From CANHEE01 sp043777755 (GTDB lineage Bacteria; Bacteroidota; Bacteroidia; Chitinophagales; Saprospiraceae): a stretch of 16,036 nt of DNA. Positions 1 through 6,049 of the stretch are shown piece by piece. Within the stretch, counting starts at the first letter, position 1. Each line of letters starts with the position of its first letter. Under the pieces are notes generated by a model, which worked only from the letters and a program-made list of their open reading frames with translations, had not been told where the DNA came from and ran no database searches. The translations under genes were made by a program, and so were the position numbers. The stretch covers positions 1-16,036 of the forward strand of contig JAYWHK010000345.1 in NCBI GenBank assembly GCA_043777755.1, written 5' to 3'.

Positions 1-96
1 ATAAATAACGTTCCTAATGAACCGCCGAGTACCGAACGGTACGCTCGGTGGTGTGAGAGGACGGCTGCCGAATTAATCGGCAGCCTCCTACTCGAT
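1..96 (+). mobile_element. 3' end of a group II intron (domains V and VI)
   Basis: Positions 21-52 fold as a textbook domain V. Nine lower-stem pairs (21-29 with 44-52) include a G-U wobble at 24/49, which gives a CGC-type catalytic triad. A two-base CG bulge lies at 42-43, and an upper stem TACC/GGTA (30-33 with 38-41) is closed by a GAAC tetraloop. Domain VI follows at about 55-95, with a long stem (63-70 with 78-85 plus GGA/TCC) and an unpaired A at 90. That A lies seven bases from a likely intron end CGAT at 96, as expected for the branch point. The rest of the intron, including any reverse transcriptase, would lie to the left outside the window. The structure is read directly from the sequence; the exact 3' splice site is inferred. 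Confidence 0.85.
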
Positions 97-110
97 TGAT
101 TAAACTATAC

Positions 111-141
111 CAAATATACACCTTTTTTTCTTTTTTACAAA
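111..141 (-). promoter_or_regulatory. Leftward Bacteroidota-type promoter in repeat copy A
   Basis: On the minus strand TTTG (141-138) lies 19 bases before TATATTTG (118-111), matching the Bacteroidota consensus TTTG-N17-23-TAnnTTTG. Transcription would start near 104 and immediately enter the group II intron in antisense. The gene it once served would lie left of the window. Confidence 0.7.
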
Positions 142-144
142 AAA

Positions 145-181
145 AACACCGCTACAAAGCGGTGGGCGGTGTAGTGGTGTT
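145..181 (-). terminator. Rho-independent terminator of the XRE gene (copy A)
   Basis: A 12-bp stem (145-156 with 170-181) surrounds a 13-base loop and is followed on the minus strand by a run of T from the A tract at 139-146. It begins nine bases after the stop codon of the XRE gene. A smaller alternative hairpin, CCGCT/AGCGG, is possible inside this copy. Confidence 0.8.
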
Positions 182-189
182 TTGTGTTT

Positions 190-501
190 CTAAATTGGCT
201 CAATTTTCAAGGTCAGATTTAGTCCTGAGAGCATTTTTATGAGCGTTGAAAGTTGAACATCAACCTTTCCATTTTCTATTCTTGATATAAATTCCTTTCG
301 AGTTGTGGTGCGTTCAGCCAATTCAGATTGAGAAATTTTTGCTTTTTTTCGTTCTTCTTTTAGCATTTCACAAATAAAAAAAGCCTTTGCTTTTGCTTCA
401 AATTCTATACGTGTCGCACTTTCTTTTTCGCCATATTTCAAGGCAAAAAGTTCATCGGCAGTTTTTAAACCGTTATAATTAGAAATATTATTCGTTGTCA
501 T
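190..501 (-). CDS. XRE-family helix-turn-helix protein, HigA-like antitoxin or repressor
   Basis: This 103-residue protein is probably a sequence-specific DNA-binding repressor. Residues about 47-100 form an XRE/Cro helix-turn-helix domain: EERKKAKISQSELAERT supplies the first helices, TTRKEFISRIENGK the recognition helix, and LSTLIKMLSGLNLTLKI the C-terminal helix and strand. The N-terminal 45 residues are charged and helical, as in HigA/HipB-type antitoxins that contact a toxin. No HigB-type toxin lies directly next to it; the adjacent upstream genes are a 56-residue protein and a GNAT-like protein. A good promoter of its own (-7 box TATCTTTG at 522-529) suggests separate transcription and perhaps autoregulation. 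The DNA-binding fold is clear; the antitoxin role is inference. Confidence 0.85.
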   Translation of the reverse strand: MTTNNISNYNGLKTADELFALKYGEKESATRIEFEAKAKAFFICEMLKEERKKAKISQSELAERTTTRKEFISRIENGKVDVQLSTLIKMLSGLNLTLKIEPI

Positions 502-521
502 TTTTTAGATTTTTGCTTAGG

Positions 522-552
522 CAAAGATATAAAAAGATAACTAATTATACAA
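522..552 (-). promoter_or_regulatory. Promoter of the XRE gene
   Basis: On the minus strand a TTG (552-550) is followed after 20 bases by TATCTTTG (529-522), a full match to the Bacteroidota -7 box. The ATG lies 20 bases beyond the box, so the leader would be only about 14 bases, with no Shine-Dalgarno sequence. Confidence 0.65.
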
Positions 553-563
553 CTCTTTTTATT

Positions 564-734
564 TTATATTTTGGCAACAGCTTTTTGCTTTTTCAAACTT
601 TTGAGGTGCAGCTTTTTATTTTTTGCAGCTTTGTAAGCTGAGATTGCTGCGCTGATTGCTACAAAATCTTTTTCAGTTACAACATTGGGTGCAATAACTA
701 AATCAACGTCGAGTGGTTCTTTGATATATCCCAT
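564..734 (-). CDS. 56-residue small protein, possible partner of the GNAT-like protein
   Basis: This open frame starts with ATG at 734 (MGYIKEPLDVDLVI...) and ends with TAA at 564. The first half is acidic and hydrophobic (KEPLDVDLVIAPNVVTEKDF). A helical middle follows (VAISAAISAYKAAK), and the tail is very lysine-rich (residues 38-54). It begins 12 bases after the stop of the GNAT-like gene, so the two are almost certainly co-transcribed. Size, charge and position fit a small antitoxin or accessory subunit. I know of similar short IKEP...VDF proteins in Bacteroidota only as hypotheticals and cannot name a family. Alternatives are a small nucleic-acid-binding protein or a spurious frame. In favour of a real gene are the tight spacing, the ATG start and ordinary codon use. 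Confidence 0.65.
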   Translation of the reverse strand: MGYIKEPLDVDLVIAPNVVTEKDFVAISAAISAYKAAKNKKLHLKSLKKQKAVAKI

Positions 735-746
735 TTTTTAGAAATT

Positions 747-1256
747 TTATTGTTCTTGAAAATATGTGTGAATTAATTTTAATGCGGCATGAGGATAAAT
801 TATCATCGTACGTCCTCCTTCATGAACTGCACCAAGCATTTTTTCGTAATGCTCAATCAATTGTGTTTTTGATTGAAAAACAACAAACCCTTCATTTCCC
901 CTATCCCATGACATTTTACAAGCAAAAGCAACTAAGTTTCCTGCCACTCCTGCATACATTTTATTTTTGCCAAGGTTAAAAGGCGCATTTTCGAGCAAGT
1001 GCATATATACATGGTCATCTCGAATTTCAAGGCTTATCATACCTTGTACGACATTCAAGTTATTGACAATCGTAAGTTTGTAAACATCTCTTTCGGGTTG
1101 TTTAAATTCGTGTTTCCAGTCAAACAGCCATTTGTTTTTCTTGGTTGTAATTTTCAAATCGTTTATCGTAACTGATAAAATTTCTGTTGCAAAACTATCG
1201 CCTGTTACAACATTCTCAATGCTATTCGTAAGCTTGTCAATTTCAATTTCAATCAT
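747..1256 (-). CDS. GNAT-fold-like protein, hypothetical
   Basis: This 169-residue soluble protein has no signal peptide or membrane segment. The first 60 residues look like alternating beta strands. Residues 77-92 (EIRDDHVYMHLLENAP) resemble the beta-4 strand of GNAT acetyltransferases. Residues 101-142 (YAGVAGNLVAFACKMS, GFVVFQSKTQLIEHYEKMLGA) resemble motif A/B: a glycine-rich acyl-CoA loop, a helix, a strand, and then the tyrosine-containing helix with a terminal LGA. The loop GVAGNL replaces the canonical Q/RxxGxG/A, so acetyl-CoA binding is plausible but unproven. It is the first gene of a minus-strand cassette and is driven by the promoter in repeat copy B. With the 56-residue gene 12 bases downstream, the arrangement resembles GNAT toxin-antitoxin pairs. 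The fold assignment is moderate; the toxin role is speculation. Confidence 0.75.
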   Translation of the reverse strand: MIEIEIDKLTNSIENVVTGDSFATEILSVTINDLKITTKKNKWLFDWKHEFKQPERDVYKLTIVNNLNVVQGMISLEIRDDHVYMHLLENAPFNLGKNKMYAGVAGNLVAFACKMSWDRGNEGFVVFQSKTQLIEHYEKMLGAVHEGGRTMIIYPHAALKLIHTYFQEQ

Positions 1257-1273
1257 GCGCTTTTATTTTACCA

Positions 1274-1304
1274 CAAATATACACCTTTTTTTCTTTTTTA
1301 CAAA
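1274..1304 (-). promoter_or_regulatory. Promoter of the GNAT-like cassette
   Basis: On the minus strand TTTG (1304-1301) lies 19 bases before TATATTTG (1281-1274), a perfect Bacteroidota-type promoter. The ATG at 1256 follows after 17 bases, leaving a leader of about 10 bases without a ribosome-binding site. Confidence 0.8.
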
Positions 1305-1307
1305 AAA

Positions 1308-1344
1308 AACACCACTACAAAGCGGTGGGCGGTGTAGTGGTGTT
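1308..1344 (-). terminator. Rho-independent terminator of the restriction-modification gene (copy B)
   Basis: A perfect 12-bp stem (1308-1319 with 1333-1344) has a 13-base loop, and T tracts follow it on both strands. It lies 27 bases beyond the stop codon of the large restriction-modification gene and immediately before the next promoter. Confidence 0.85.
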
Positions 1345-1371
1345 TTTTTTTGAAATATGCAGCGTAGTGTA

Positions 1372-4300
1372 TTAGTTCAGCCCGTTCACTATTCGCATCG
1401 TTTCCACGCTTACCGTAGTCACTCGTTGTAACAATTTTATCACTTGTTCTTTGTAATCTGAGAAGCGATAGGTGTCAAATTTTTCAGCAATCGTTGGGTC
1501 GCTTGGCTTTTTTTCTTTGTATTGGTCTAGTATCCATTCGAGTGCGCTACGGTTGCCGAGTTTGTAGTCCCATGCTTCCGTCGGAATTCCAGTTAGTGTG
1601 GTGGCTTCGTCAAGTTCGATACTACCGTTTTCTTTGTCGGCTTTGAGTTTTACTTTCAGTTTGGCTGTAATCCTACCCAACCCTTCCAAAGGAAGGGCTT
1701 TTTTATTATATATTGCTTCGGGTTCTTGTGCTGCATAAAACAAAGCAGGTTCTTCTACTTTATTTTTCGTAATAGTTTGTCTTTCAACACGTTGCAAATC
1801 ATATTTTTCTACCATTTCATAATTCAAGTGCAAATCCATCAAGGCTTTTCCTGCGCTTGCCCATTTCCAAAAGTCATCATACAACGGTATGCGTGGAAAA
1901 TCCCGTTTTAGGTTTTGTTCGTATTTTAGGCGGTACGTTGGGTCGTGTAGGACGGCATAAACGTAATGAAAAATATCGTTTTTGGTGATGTTGGATATTG
2001 TTGGCGTTGCGGATATCGTTGGCGTTGGCGTTGGCGTTGGCGTTGGCGTTGGCGTTGGCGTTGGCGTTGTAGAGACGTTGCATTGCAACGTCTCTACCGT
2101 GACGGCATCCGTATAGCGTTTCCGAAACAATTCCAACGCCCAATCCGTGATATTGTCTTCCCGTACGCCATCGGACGTGTAGCGGTAAAAGGGCAGGCAT
2201 ACGGCAGGAGTATTGACATAAATATTTATATCAGCTAACTCGTCTGTTGAAAAACACCCAAAATTTGCTCGTGAACTATTTGTAAAGATAATTGACTTGT
2301 TTTCTTTCTCGTCAAAAACTAAGTTATCAAATTCTCCACGAATATCAATTGTTGTGTAACCATAATACAAATATTGTTTTGCAAAAGGTCTATATAAACA
2401 TTTTTTAATAACTTCTTTTTGAAAAATACCTTTCTTATTTTTACGCAATTTATCTCTTTTTATCATTTTACTCCATTTTATGAAGTTTCTACTCGCTAAA
2501 AATTGATCTACTACGGGATTGGCATCGCTGCTTTTATCTTTATAATTATTTTCTATTTTCCACTTATTCCAACGTTCTAATTCGTGATTGTATTCTTCAT
2601 AAAAAAACTTTACTTTTTCAGTTAAGTTATTTTTATCTAAATCATAAACCCATTCATCACGGTTAGTAGAAATACCATTTGAATACAATTTAAAAATAGT
2701 TTCTTGACTTTTGCCCGCTTTGGCTTCTTTACTGCCTATTGAAATTAAATCCTCCCAGTCGTTTTCCGTTTGATTAATCCAGTTACCTTTAAGGTCAGGC
2801 TTGATTTGCTCAAATTCAAGTTCCCTAAATTTGATATTTTTGATATTTTCAATTTTTGCTTTTCCTGTCAATCCATCTCCAATATTGTGATAATTTATTT
2901 GCACATTATTATTTGCATTTGGTATTGTACTTTTAATTAAAAAAGCAATTGCAACTCCTGTCATAATATCAAATACATTACCACCTTGGTTTTTATCATT
3001 TACTCTAATATCTCCCTTTAAATCAATAATATACACATGAGTAAATTCATCATTGATACATTTTCGAAAGCCATCAAAAGTACGACTATCAATAAAACTG
3101 CGGTTTGTGATAAACGCTACGATGCCTTCTTTATTCAATCTATCCATTGCCCAGCGAAAAAAACGAGCATACATATCATAGACTTTTGTTTTTTGGGCAG
3201 TACTATTTTTAATAAAAGTATCTTTTATGCGTCTATCTACCAAACCATATTCACGATTTTTATTGTTGTCATTTTCATTTTGCTGATTGGCATTGTACGG
3301 CGGATTACCAATAATGACGGATATTTTTCTTGCATTTTGGCGATTGATACGCTCTTTATTTTGGGTATTTAAGCCAAAAAGGTCACCTGTTTTCATATAT
3401 TTACTGTGCAAACCACCTAAGTTTTCGCCTAACCCATTGATATTGTCCAGCGTATCCACAAAGCAAAGGTTCGGAAATTCCTCATAAAAACCCATTTTTT
3501 GCTTGAAAGTATATTCAATATTAAGGTTAGCGATATAGTAGGGCAATATAGCGATTTCGTTGGCGTATATTTCATTTTTGAACTTATGTTTCAAGGAAGC
3601 GGGCGGCAAATAATCTATCAAATCACAAATAAAAGTACCTGTTCCTGTGGCAGGGTCAAGTATTTCTACGTTTTTATCGGCAAGATTTCGGTTAAAATGT
3701 TTTTCGAGAAGGTAATCTGTACTTTCAATCATAAACTGCACGATTTCGCCAGGCGTATAAACGATGCCAAGTTTGTCCGCACCTTTTGGATTGTACGCCT
3801 TATAAAAATTTTCATAAACGACCTTCAAAAAGCGTTGTTTTTCGTGGTGGTCAGCGATATTTGAGGCGTGTCGCTCAATCGTTTCGTAGTAATGTTTGAT
3901 GCCTTCGAGCGTATTTTTTCTTTCGGCACGGTCAAAAAACGTAGCGAGTACATCTTCAATACTCTTAGCAATATTGTTTTCACGATGAAAATCGCTGTCG
4001 TGAAAAATGACGTTAAAAATATTTTCAGACAAAATATGTTGTATCATCATTTCACGCACATCTTCCTCGCTGATGTCAGGATTGATTTCACTTCGGCAAA
4101 GGTCTAAAAAAGTATCTTTTGCACGTATAAATGATTGATTGTCAGTACTTGCTTCATTAATTTTGGCACGGAGTGTTTTCAAAATAACAGGTACGTCGGT
4201 CTTAAATTGTTCGATTGCTTTATTAAAATCATCAACGATTTCGCTTTTATAAGTAACAAATTCTTGCAATATTTTATGCAATTCTTCGGGATTCCGCATA

Positions 4301-4674
4301 GCTGCTTTTCCAACTCTAATACTATTTTGAATAAGGATAGCCGTTTTGCTATCTTCGTACAAGATATTATTTTGCGGATAGCCTTTTGCGATTTTTTTGT
4401 TGATTTCTTCTTCGAGGTCGTCGTTTGTATCTTTACTTTCCCAATAGCCAAAATCCAAGCGAAGGATATTTTTGAGCGTACCATCAGGGCGAATAGAATT
4501 GCCATTCGTACCTTTTATCGTGAGTTCATCAACCAACATAAGACTTTGATTATCAGCATATTGCGACAACAAATTGGCAAATTCTCTACGGATAGATGTT
4601 TCCTTATTCGTAGCACCAAATTGAATAATACGATCCGTTTTGTTGTAATATTGTTGTATTGCTTGTTTAGACAT
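1372..4674 (-). CDS. Type ISP/IIG-like restriction-modification enzyme (nuclease-methyltransferase-specificity fusion)
   Basis: This 1100-residue single-chain enzyme should both cut DNA and N6-methylate adenine at a recognition site. The N-terminal part holds a PD-(D/E)xK-type nuclease core: RPDG at 62-65 and GYWESKD at 76-82. A helical region at about 200-300 then leads into YTPGEIVQFM (306-315), methyltransferase motif I DPATGTGTF (340-348) and motif IV NPPY (457-460). The C-terminal part resembles the type ISP specificity domain (NDIFHYVYAVLHDPTYR, near 895-912, and YKLGNRSALEW near the end). True ISP enzymes such as LlaGI carry an SF2 helicase between nuclease and methylase. None is present here, so a type IIG-like mode is more likely. 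Residues 860-885 are an odd insertion made of a palindrome-encoded segment and a Thr-Pro repeat. A second palindrome encodes ALPLEG near 993-998. A -7 box precedes the gene at 4720-4713. Confidence 0.9.
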   Translation of the reverse strand: MSKQAIQQYYNKTDRIIQFGATNKETSIRREFANLLSQYADNQSLMLVDELTIKGTNGNSIRPDGTLKNILRLDFGYWESKDTNDDLEEEINKKIAKGYPQNNILYEDSKTAILIQNSIRVGKAAMRNPEELHKILQEFVTYKSEIVDDFNKAIEQFKTDVPVILKTLRAKINEASTDNQSFIRAKDTFLDLCRSEINPDISEEDVREMMIQHILSENIFNVIFHDSDFHRENNIAKSIEDVLATFFDRAERKNTLEGIKHYYETIERHASNIADHHEKQRFLKVVYENFYKAYNPKGADKLGIVYTPGEIVQFMIESTDYLLEKHFNRNLADKNVEILDPATGTGTFICDLIDYLPPASLKHKFKNEIYANEIAILPYYIANLNIEYTFKQKMGFYEEFPNLCFVDTLDNINGLGENLGGLHSKYMKTGDLFGLNTQNKERINRQNARKISVIIGNPPYNANQQNENDNNKNREYGLVDRRIKDTFIKNSTAQKTKVYDMYARFFRWAMDRLNKEGIVAFITNRSFIDSRTFDGFRKCINDEFTHVYIIDLKGDIRVNDKNQGGNVFDIMTGVAIAFLIKSTIPNANNNVQINYHNIGDGLTGKAKIENIKNIKFRELEFEQIKPDLKGNWINQTENDWEDLISIGSKEAKAGKSQETIFKLYSNGISTNRDEWVYDLDKNNLTEKVKFFYEEYNHELERWNKWKIENNYKDKSSDANPVVDQFLASRNFIKWSKMIKRDKLRKNKKGIFQKEVIKKCLYRPFAKQYLYYGYTTIDIRGEFDNLVFDEKENKSIIFTNSSRANFGCFSTDELADINIYVNTPAVCLPFYRYTSDGVREDNITDWALELFRKRYTDAVTVETLQCNVSTTPTPTPTPTPTPTPTPTISATPTISNITKNDIFHYVYAVLHDPTYRLKYEQNLKRDFPRIPLYDDFWKWASAGKALMDLHLNYEMVEKYDLQRVERQTITKNKVEEPALFYAAQEPEAIYNKKALPLEGLGRITAKLKVKLKADKENGSIELDEATTLTGIPTEAWDYKLGNRSALEWILDQYKEKKPSDPTIAEKFDTYRFSDYKEQVIKLLQRVTTVSVETMRIVNGLN
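1681..1697. repeat. 17-bp palindrome inside the restriction-modification gene
   Basis: The sequence CCCTTCC-AAA-GGAAGGG is a perfect inverted repeat with 7-bp arms. It encodes part of ALPLEGLG in an otherwise lysine-rich stretch just before KLKVKLKADKE. This interrupts the usual flow of the C-terminal domain and looks like a small in-frame insertion. Confidence 0.6.
2021..2068. repeat. Hexanucleotide tandem repeat (GGCGTT)8
   Basis: Eight perfect tandem copies of GGCGTT are followed directly by the palindrome at 2069. Imperfect copies extend back to about 2002. On the coding strand they give a Thr-Pro repeat at residues about 869-885. Because the unit is six bases, copy-number changes alter linker length without changing the frame. 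Confidence 0.95.
2069..2097. repeat. 29-bp palindrome inside the restriction-modification gene
   Basis: Perfect 14-bp arms, GTAGAGACGTTGCA and its complement, flank a single central T. In the coding frame it reads VETLQCNVST. Near-identical GTAGAGACG palindromes are, to my knowledge, dispersed repeats in some cyanobacterial and Bacteroidota genomes, so this is probably an inserted repeat. It abuts the hexamer tract exactly. Confidence 0.85.
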
Positions 4675-4712
4675 AAATTGAGATTGTCTTAAAAATTAAA
4701 ATTTAAGTAGCA

Positions 4713-4738
4713 CAAATATAAGATGATGTTTTTACAAA
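4713..4738 (-). promoter_or_regulatory. Probable promoter of the restriction-modification gene
   Basis: A perfect -7 box TATATTTG lies on the minus strand at 4720-4713, about 39 bases before the ATG. The nearest TTTG (4738-4735) is only 14 bases upstream, shorter than usual, so the -33 element is weak or not this one. Confidence 0.5.
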
Positions 4739-4784
4739 ATATAATTTTTTACATATTACGAAAGAAGTAGTAGAAAGTTATTTT

Positions 4785-4815
4785 TTTGTTTTTTCTTAGA
4801 AAACACCTATCTTTG
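4785..4815 (+). promoter_or_regulatory. Promoter of the DUF1016 nuclease gene
   Basis: TTTG (4785-4788), a 19-base spacer and TATCTTTG (4808-4815) form a complete Bacteroidota promoter. The ATG at 4833 is 17 bases beyond the box, which is the same geometry as the promoter at 1274-1304. Confidence 0.75.
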
Positions 4816-4832
4816 TAGTAAAATTTAGAAAA

Positions 4833-5864
4833 ATGGCAAAAAAGACAGCTGAAATAGTGCAAAATGATGCCTATATAAATTTGGTACAAGCACTTGAAAA
4901 ATTGATTGTAGTGGAGAAAAAGCGAATGTATGACAGCATTCGTCAAGGAATGTTACAATTGTATTGGCAAGTAGGCAAACATATAGTAGAATTTGAACAA
5001 AATGGGCTGCATCGTGCCGAATATAAAACCAATCTCGTTATTCAATTGTCAAGAGATTTGACACTAAATTATGGCAAAGGATTTAGTGCTTCTAATCTTT
5101 ATAATATGCGTTTGTTCTACGAGCGTTACCCAATTTTCCAAACGTCTGGAAAATTGACATGGGCGCATTATTGCGAACTGTCTGGGATTGAAGATAATTT
5201 AGAACGTGCTTTTTATGAAAATCAAACTGCATTAGAAAATTGGTCAGTAAGAGAGTTAAAGCGACAAAAGAAATCTATGTTATTTCATCGTTTGGCATTG
5301 AGTACAGACAAAGAAGGTATTTTAGCATTATCAAAAGAAGGTAGGAAAATTGAAAAACCAAGTGATTTGATACGAGATCCTTACGTTTTGGAGTTTTTAA
5401 AAGTACCTGAGCCATATCATATTAGCGAAAAAGAATTAGAAAAACGTCTTATTAAGCACCTGAAAACCTTTTTACTTGAATTGGGAAAAGGTTTTGCTTT
5501 CATCGGAGAGCAATACAAGATAACACTGGGCAATAAGCATCATTATGTAGATTTGGTTTTTTATCATCGTATTTTGAAATGTTTTGTGCTGATTGATTTA
5601 AAAATGGGAAAAGTCAATCACTCTGATATTGGGCAAATGAATATGTATATGGGCTATTTTGAAGAAGAGGAAAACACAGAAGGCGATAATCCGCCTATTG
5701 GTATTGTTTTGGTTCAAGAAAACAATGATTTAGTAGTACGGTATGCTACACATAATCTAAATAGCCAACTTTTTGTTTCTAAATATCAACTTTTCTTACC
5801 TAATGAAGATGAACTCAGAGCCGAATTGGAGTATGTTTTATCCCAACAAGAAAAAGAAGAATAA
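4833..5864 (+). CDS. DUF1016 / YhcG-family PD-(D/E)xK nuclease
   Basis: This 343-residue protein matches the full length of the DUF1016 (YhcG) family. The N-terminal helical domain (about 10-160) carries the family landmarks YWQVGKHIVE (44-53), GFSASNLYNMRLFYERYP (83-100) and WAHYCELSGIED (110-121). The C-terminal nuclease domain (about 183-330) has DPYVLEFL, then LGKGFAFIGEQY (217-228), HHYVDLVFYHR (236-246) and CFVLIDLKMGK (250-260), followed by IGQMNMYMGYF. D240, D255 and K257 form the expected PD-(D/E)xK site, so it is probably catalytically intact. These proteins often sit beside restriction-modification or other defence genes, and this one diverges from the ISP/IIG-like gene across 158 bp with its own promoter. 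Its DNA target and exact role are not established from sequence. Confidence 0.92.
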   Translation: MAKKTAEIVQNDAYINLVQALEKLIVVEKKRMYDSIRQGMLQLYWQVGKHIVEFEQNGLHRAEYKTNLVIQLSRDLTLNYGKGFSASNLYNMRLFYERYPIFQTSGKLTWAHYCELSGIEDNLERAFYENQTALENWSVRELKRQKKSMLFHRLALSTDKEGILALSKEGRKIEKPSDLIRDPYVLEFLKVPEPYHISEKELEKRLIKHLKTFLLELGKGFAFIGEQYKITLGNKHHYVDLVFYHRILKCFVLIDLKMGKVNHSDIGQMNMYMGYFEEEENTEGDNPPIGIVLVQENNDLVVRYATHNLNSQLFVSKYQLFLPNEDELRAELEYVLSQQEKEE

Positions 5865-5865
5865 C

Positions 5866-5904
5866 AAAAAAGCCACAACTCCTATCAAGAAGTCGTGGCT
5901 TTTT
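5866..5904. terminator. Bidirectional Rho-independent terminator
   Basis: A 15-bp stem with one mismatch (5866-5880 with 5890-5904) has a core of AAAAAGCCAC/GTGGCTTTTT. It begins one base after the DUF1016 stop codon. T runs on both strands let it serve the plus-strand nuclease gene and also the converging gldB-like gene. The remaining 145 bp up to 6049 show no supported gene. Confidence 0.85.
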
Positions 5905-6049
5905 ATTTACAAAAGAAAAAGTGTTACGCTGTCACGCCCAAATCCTTTCTTATTTTATTCAACGCACTTCCTGAGCGATACCACTAATTTGCTGCGCATC
6001 GTACGTATCAAGCTATTACTTAGGCGAAGACATTGACAGAAATTCCCTA

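Larger units (their letters stand above)
111..181 (-). repeat. 71-bp terminator-promoter repeat, copy A
   Basis: This stretch matches 1274-1344 at 70 of 71 positions; the only difference is G151 against A1314. Read on the minus strand it begins with a terminator hairpin just after the XRE gene and ends with a TTTG-N19-TATATTTG promoter pointing left. The changed base keeps the hairpin paired as a G-U wobble. The two copies frame the three-gene cassette at 190-1256. Confidence 0.95.
1274..1344 (-). repeat. 71-bp terminator-promoter repeat, copy B
   Basis: This is the partner of 111-181 in the same orientation, 1163 bp away and identical except at 1314. It sits between the restriction-modification gene, which it terminates, and the GNAT-like gene, which it transcribes. 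The identity covers the hairpin, the T/A-rich spacer and the promoter but stops before either coding region. Confidence 0.95.

Noticed and set aside
111..181. Integron attC site
   Set aside because: The hairpin lacks RYYYAAC and GTTRRRY boxes in the right places. A terminator plus promoter explains the sequence better.
1..181. Class C group II intron that targets terminators
   Set aside because: Class C introns insert just after a terminator hairpin in the 5' exon. Here the hairpin is on the 3' side and about 50 bases away.
2021..2068. On/off phase variation of the restriction-modification gene
   Set aside because: The unit is six bases, so slippage cannot shift the frame; only linker length can change.
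1966..2238. Plus-strand open frame with a Trp-Arg repeat
   Set aside because: It is the opposite strand of the GGCGTT tract inside the restriction-modification gene and has no independent support.
4135..4692. 185-residue plus-strand open frame opposite the restriction-modification N terminus
   Set aside because: It is antisense to recognised nuclease-domain coding sequence; its Phe/Ile-rich composition is typical of a shadow frame.
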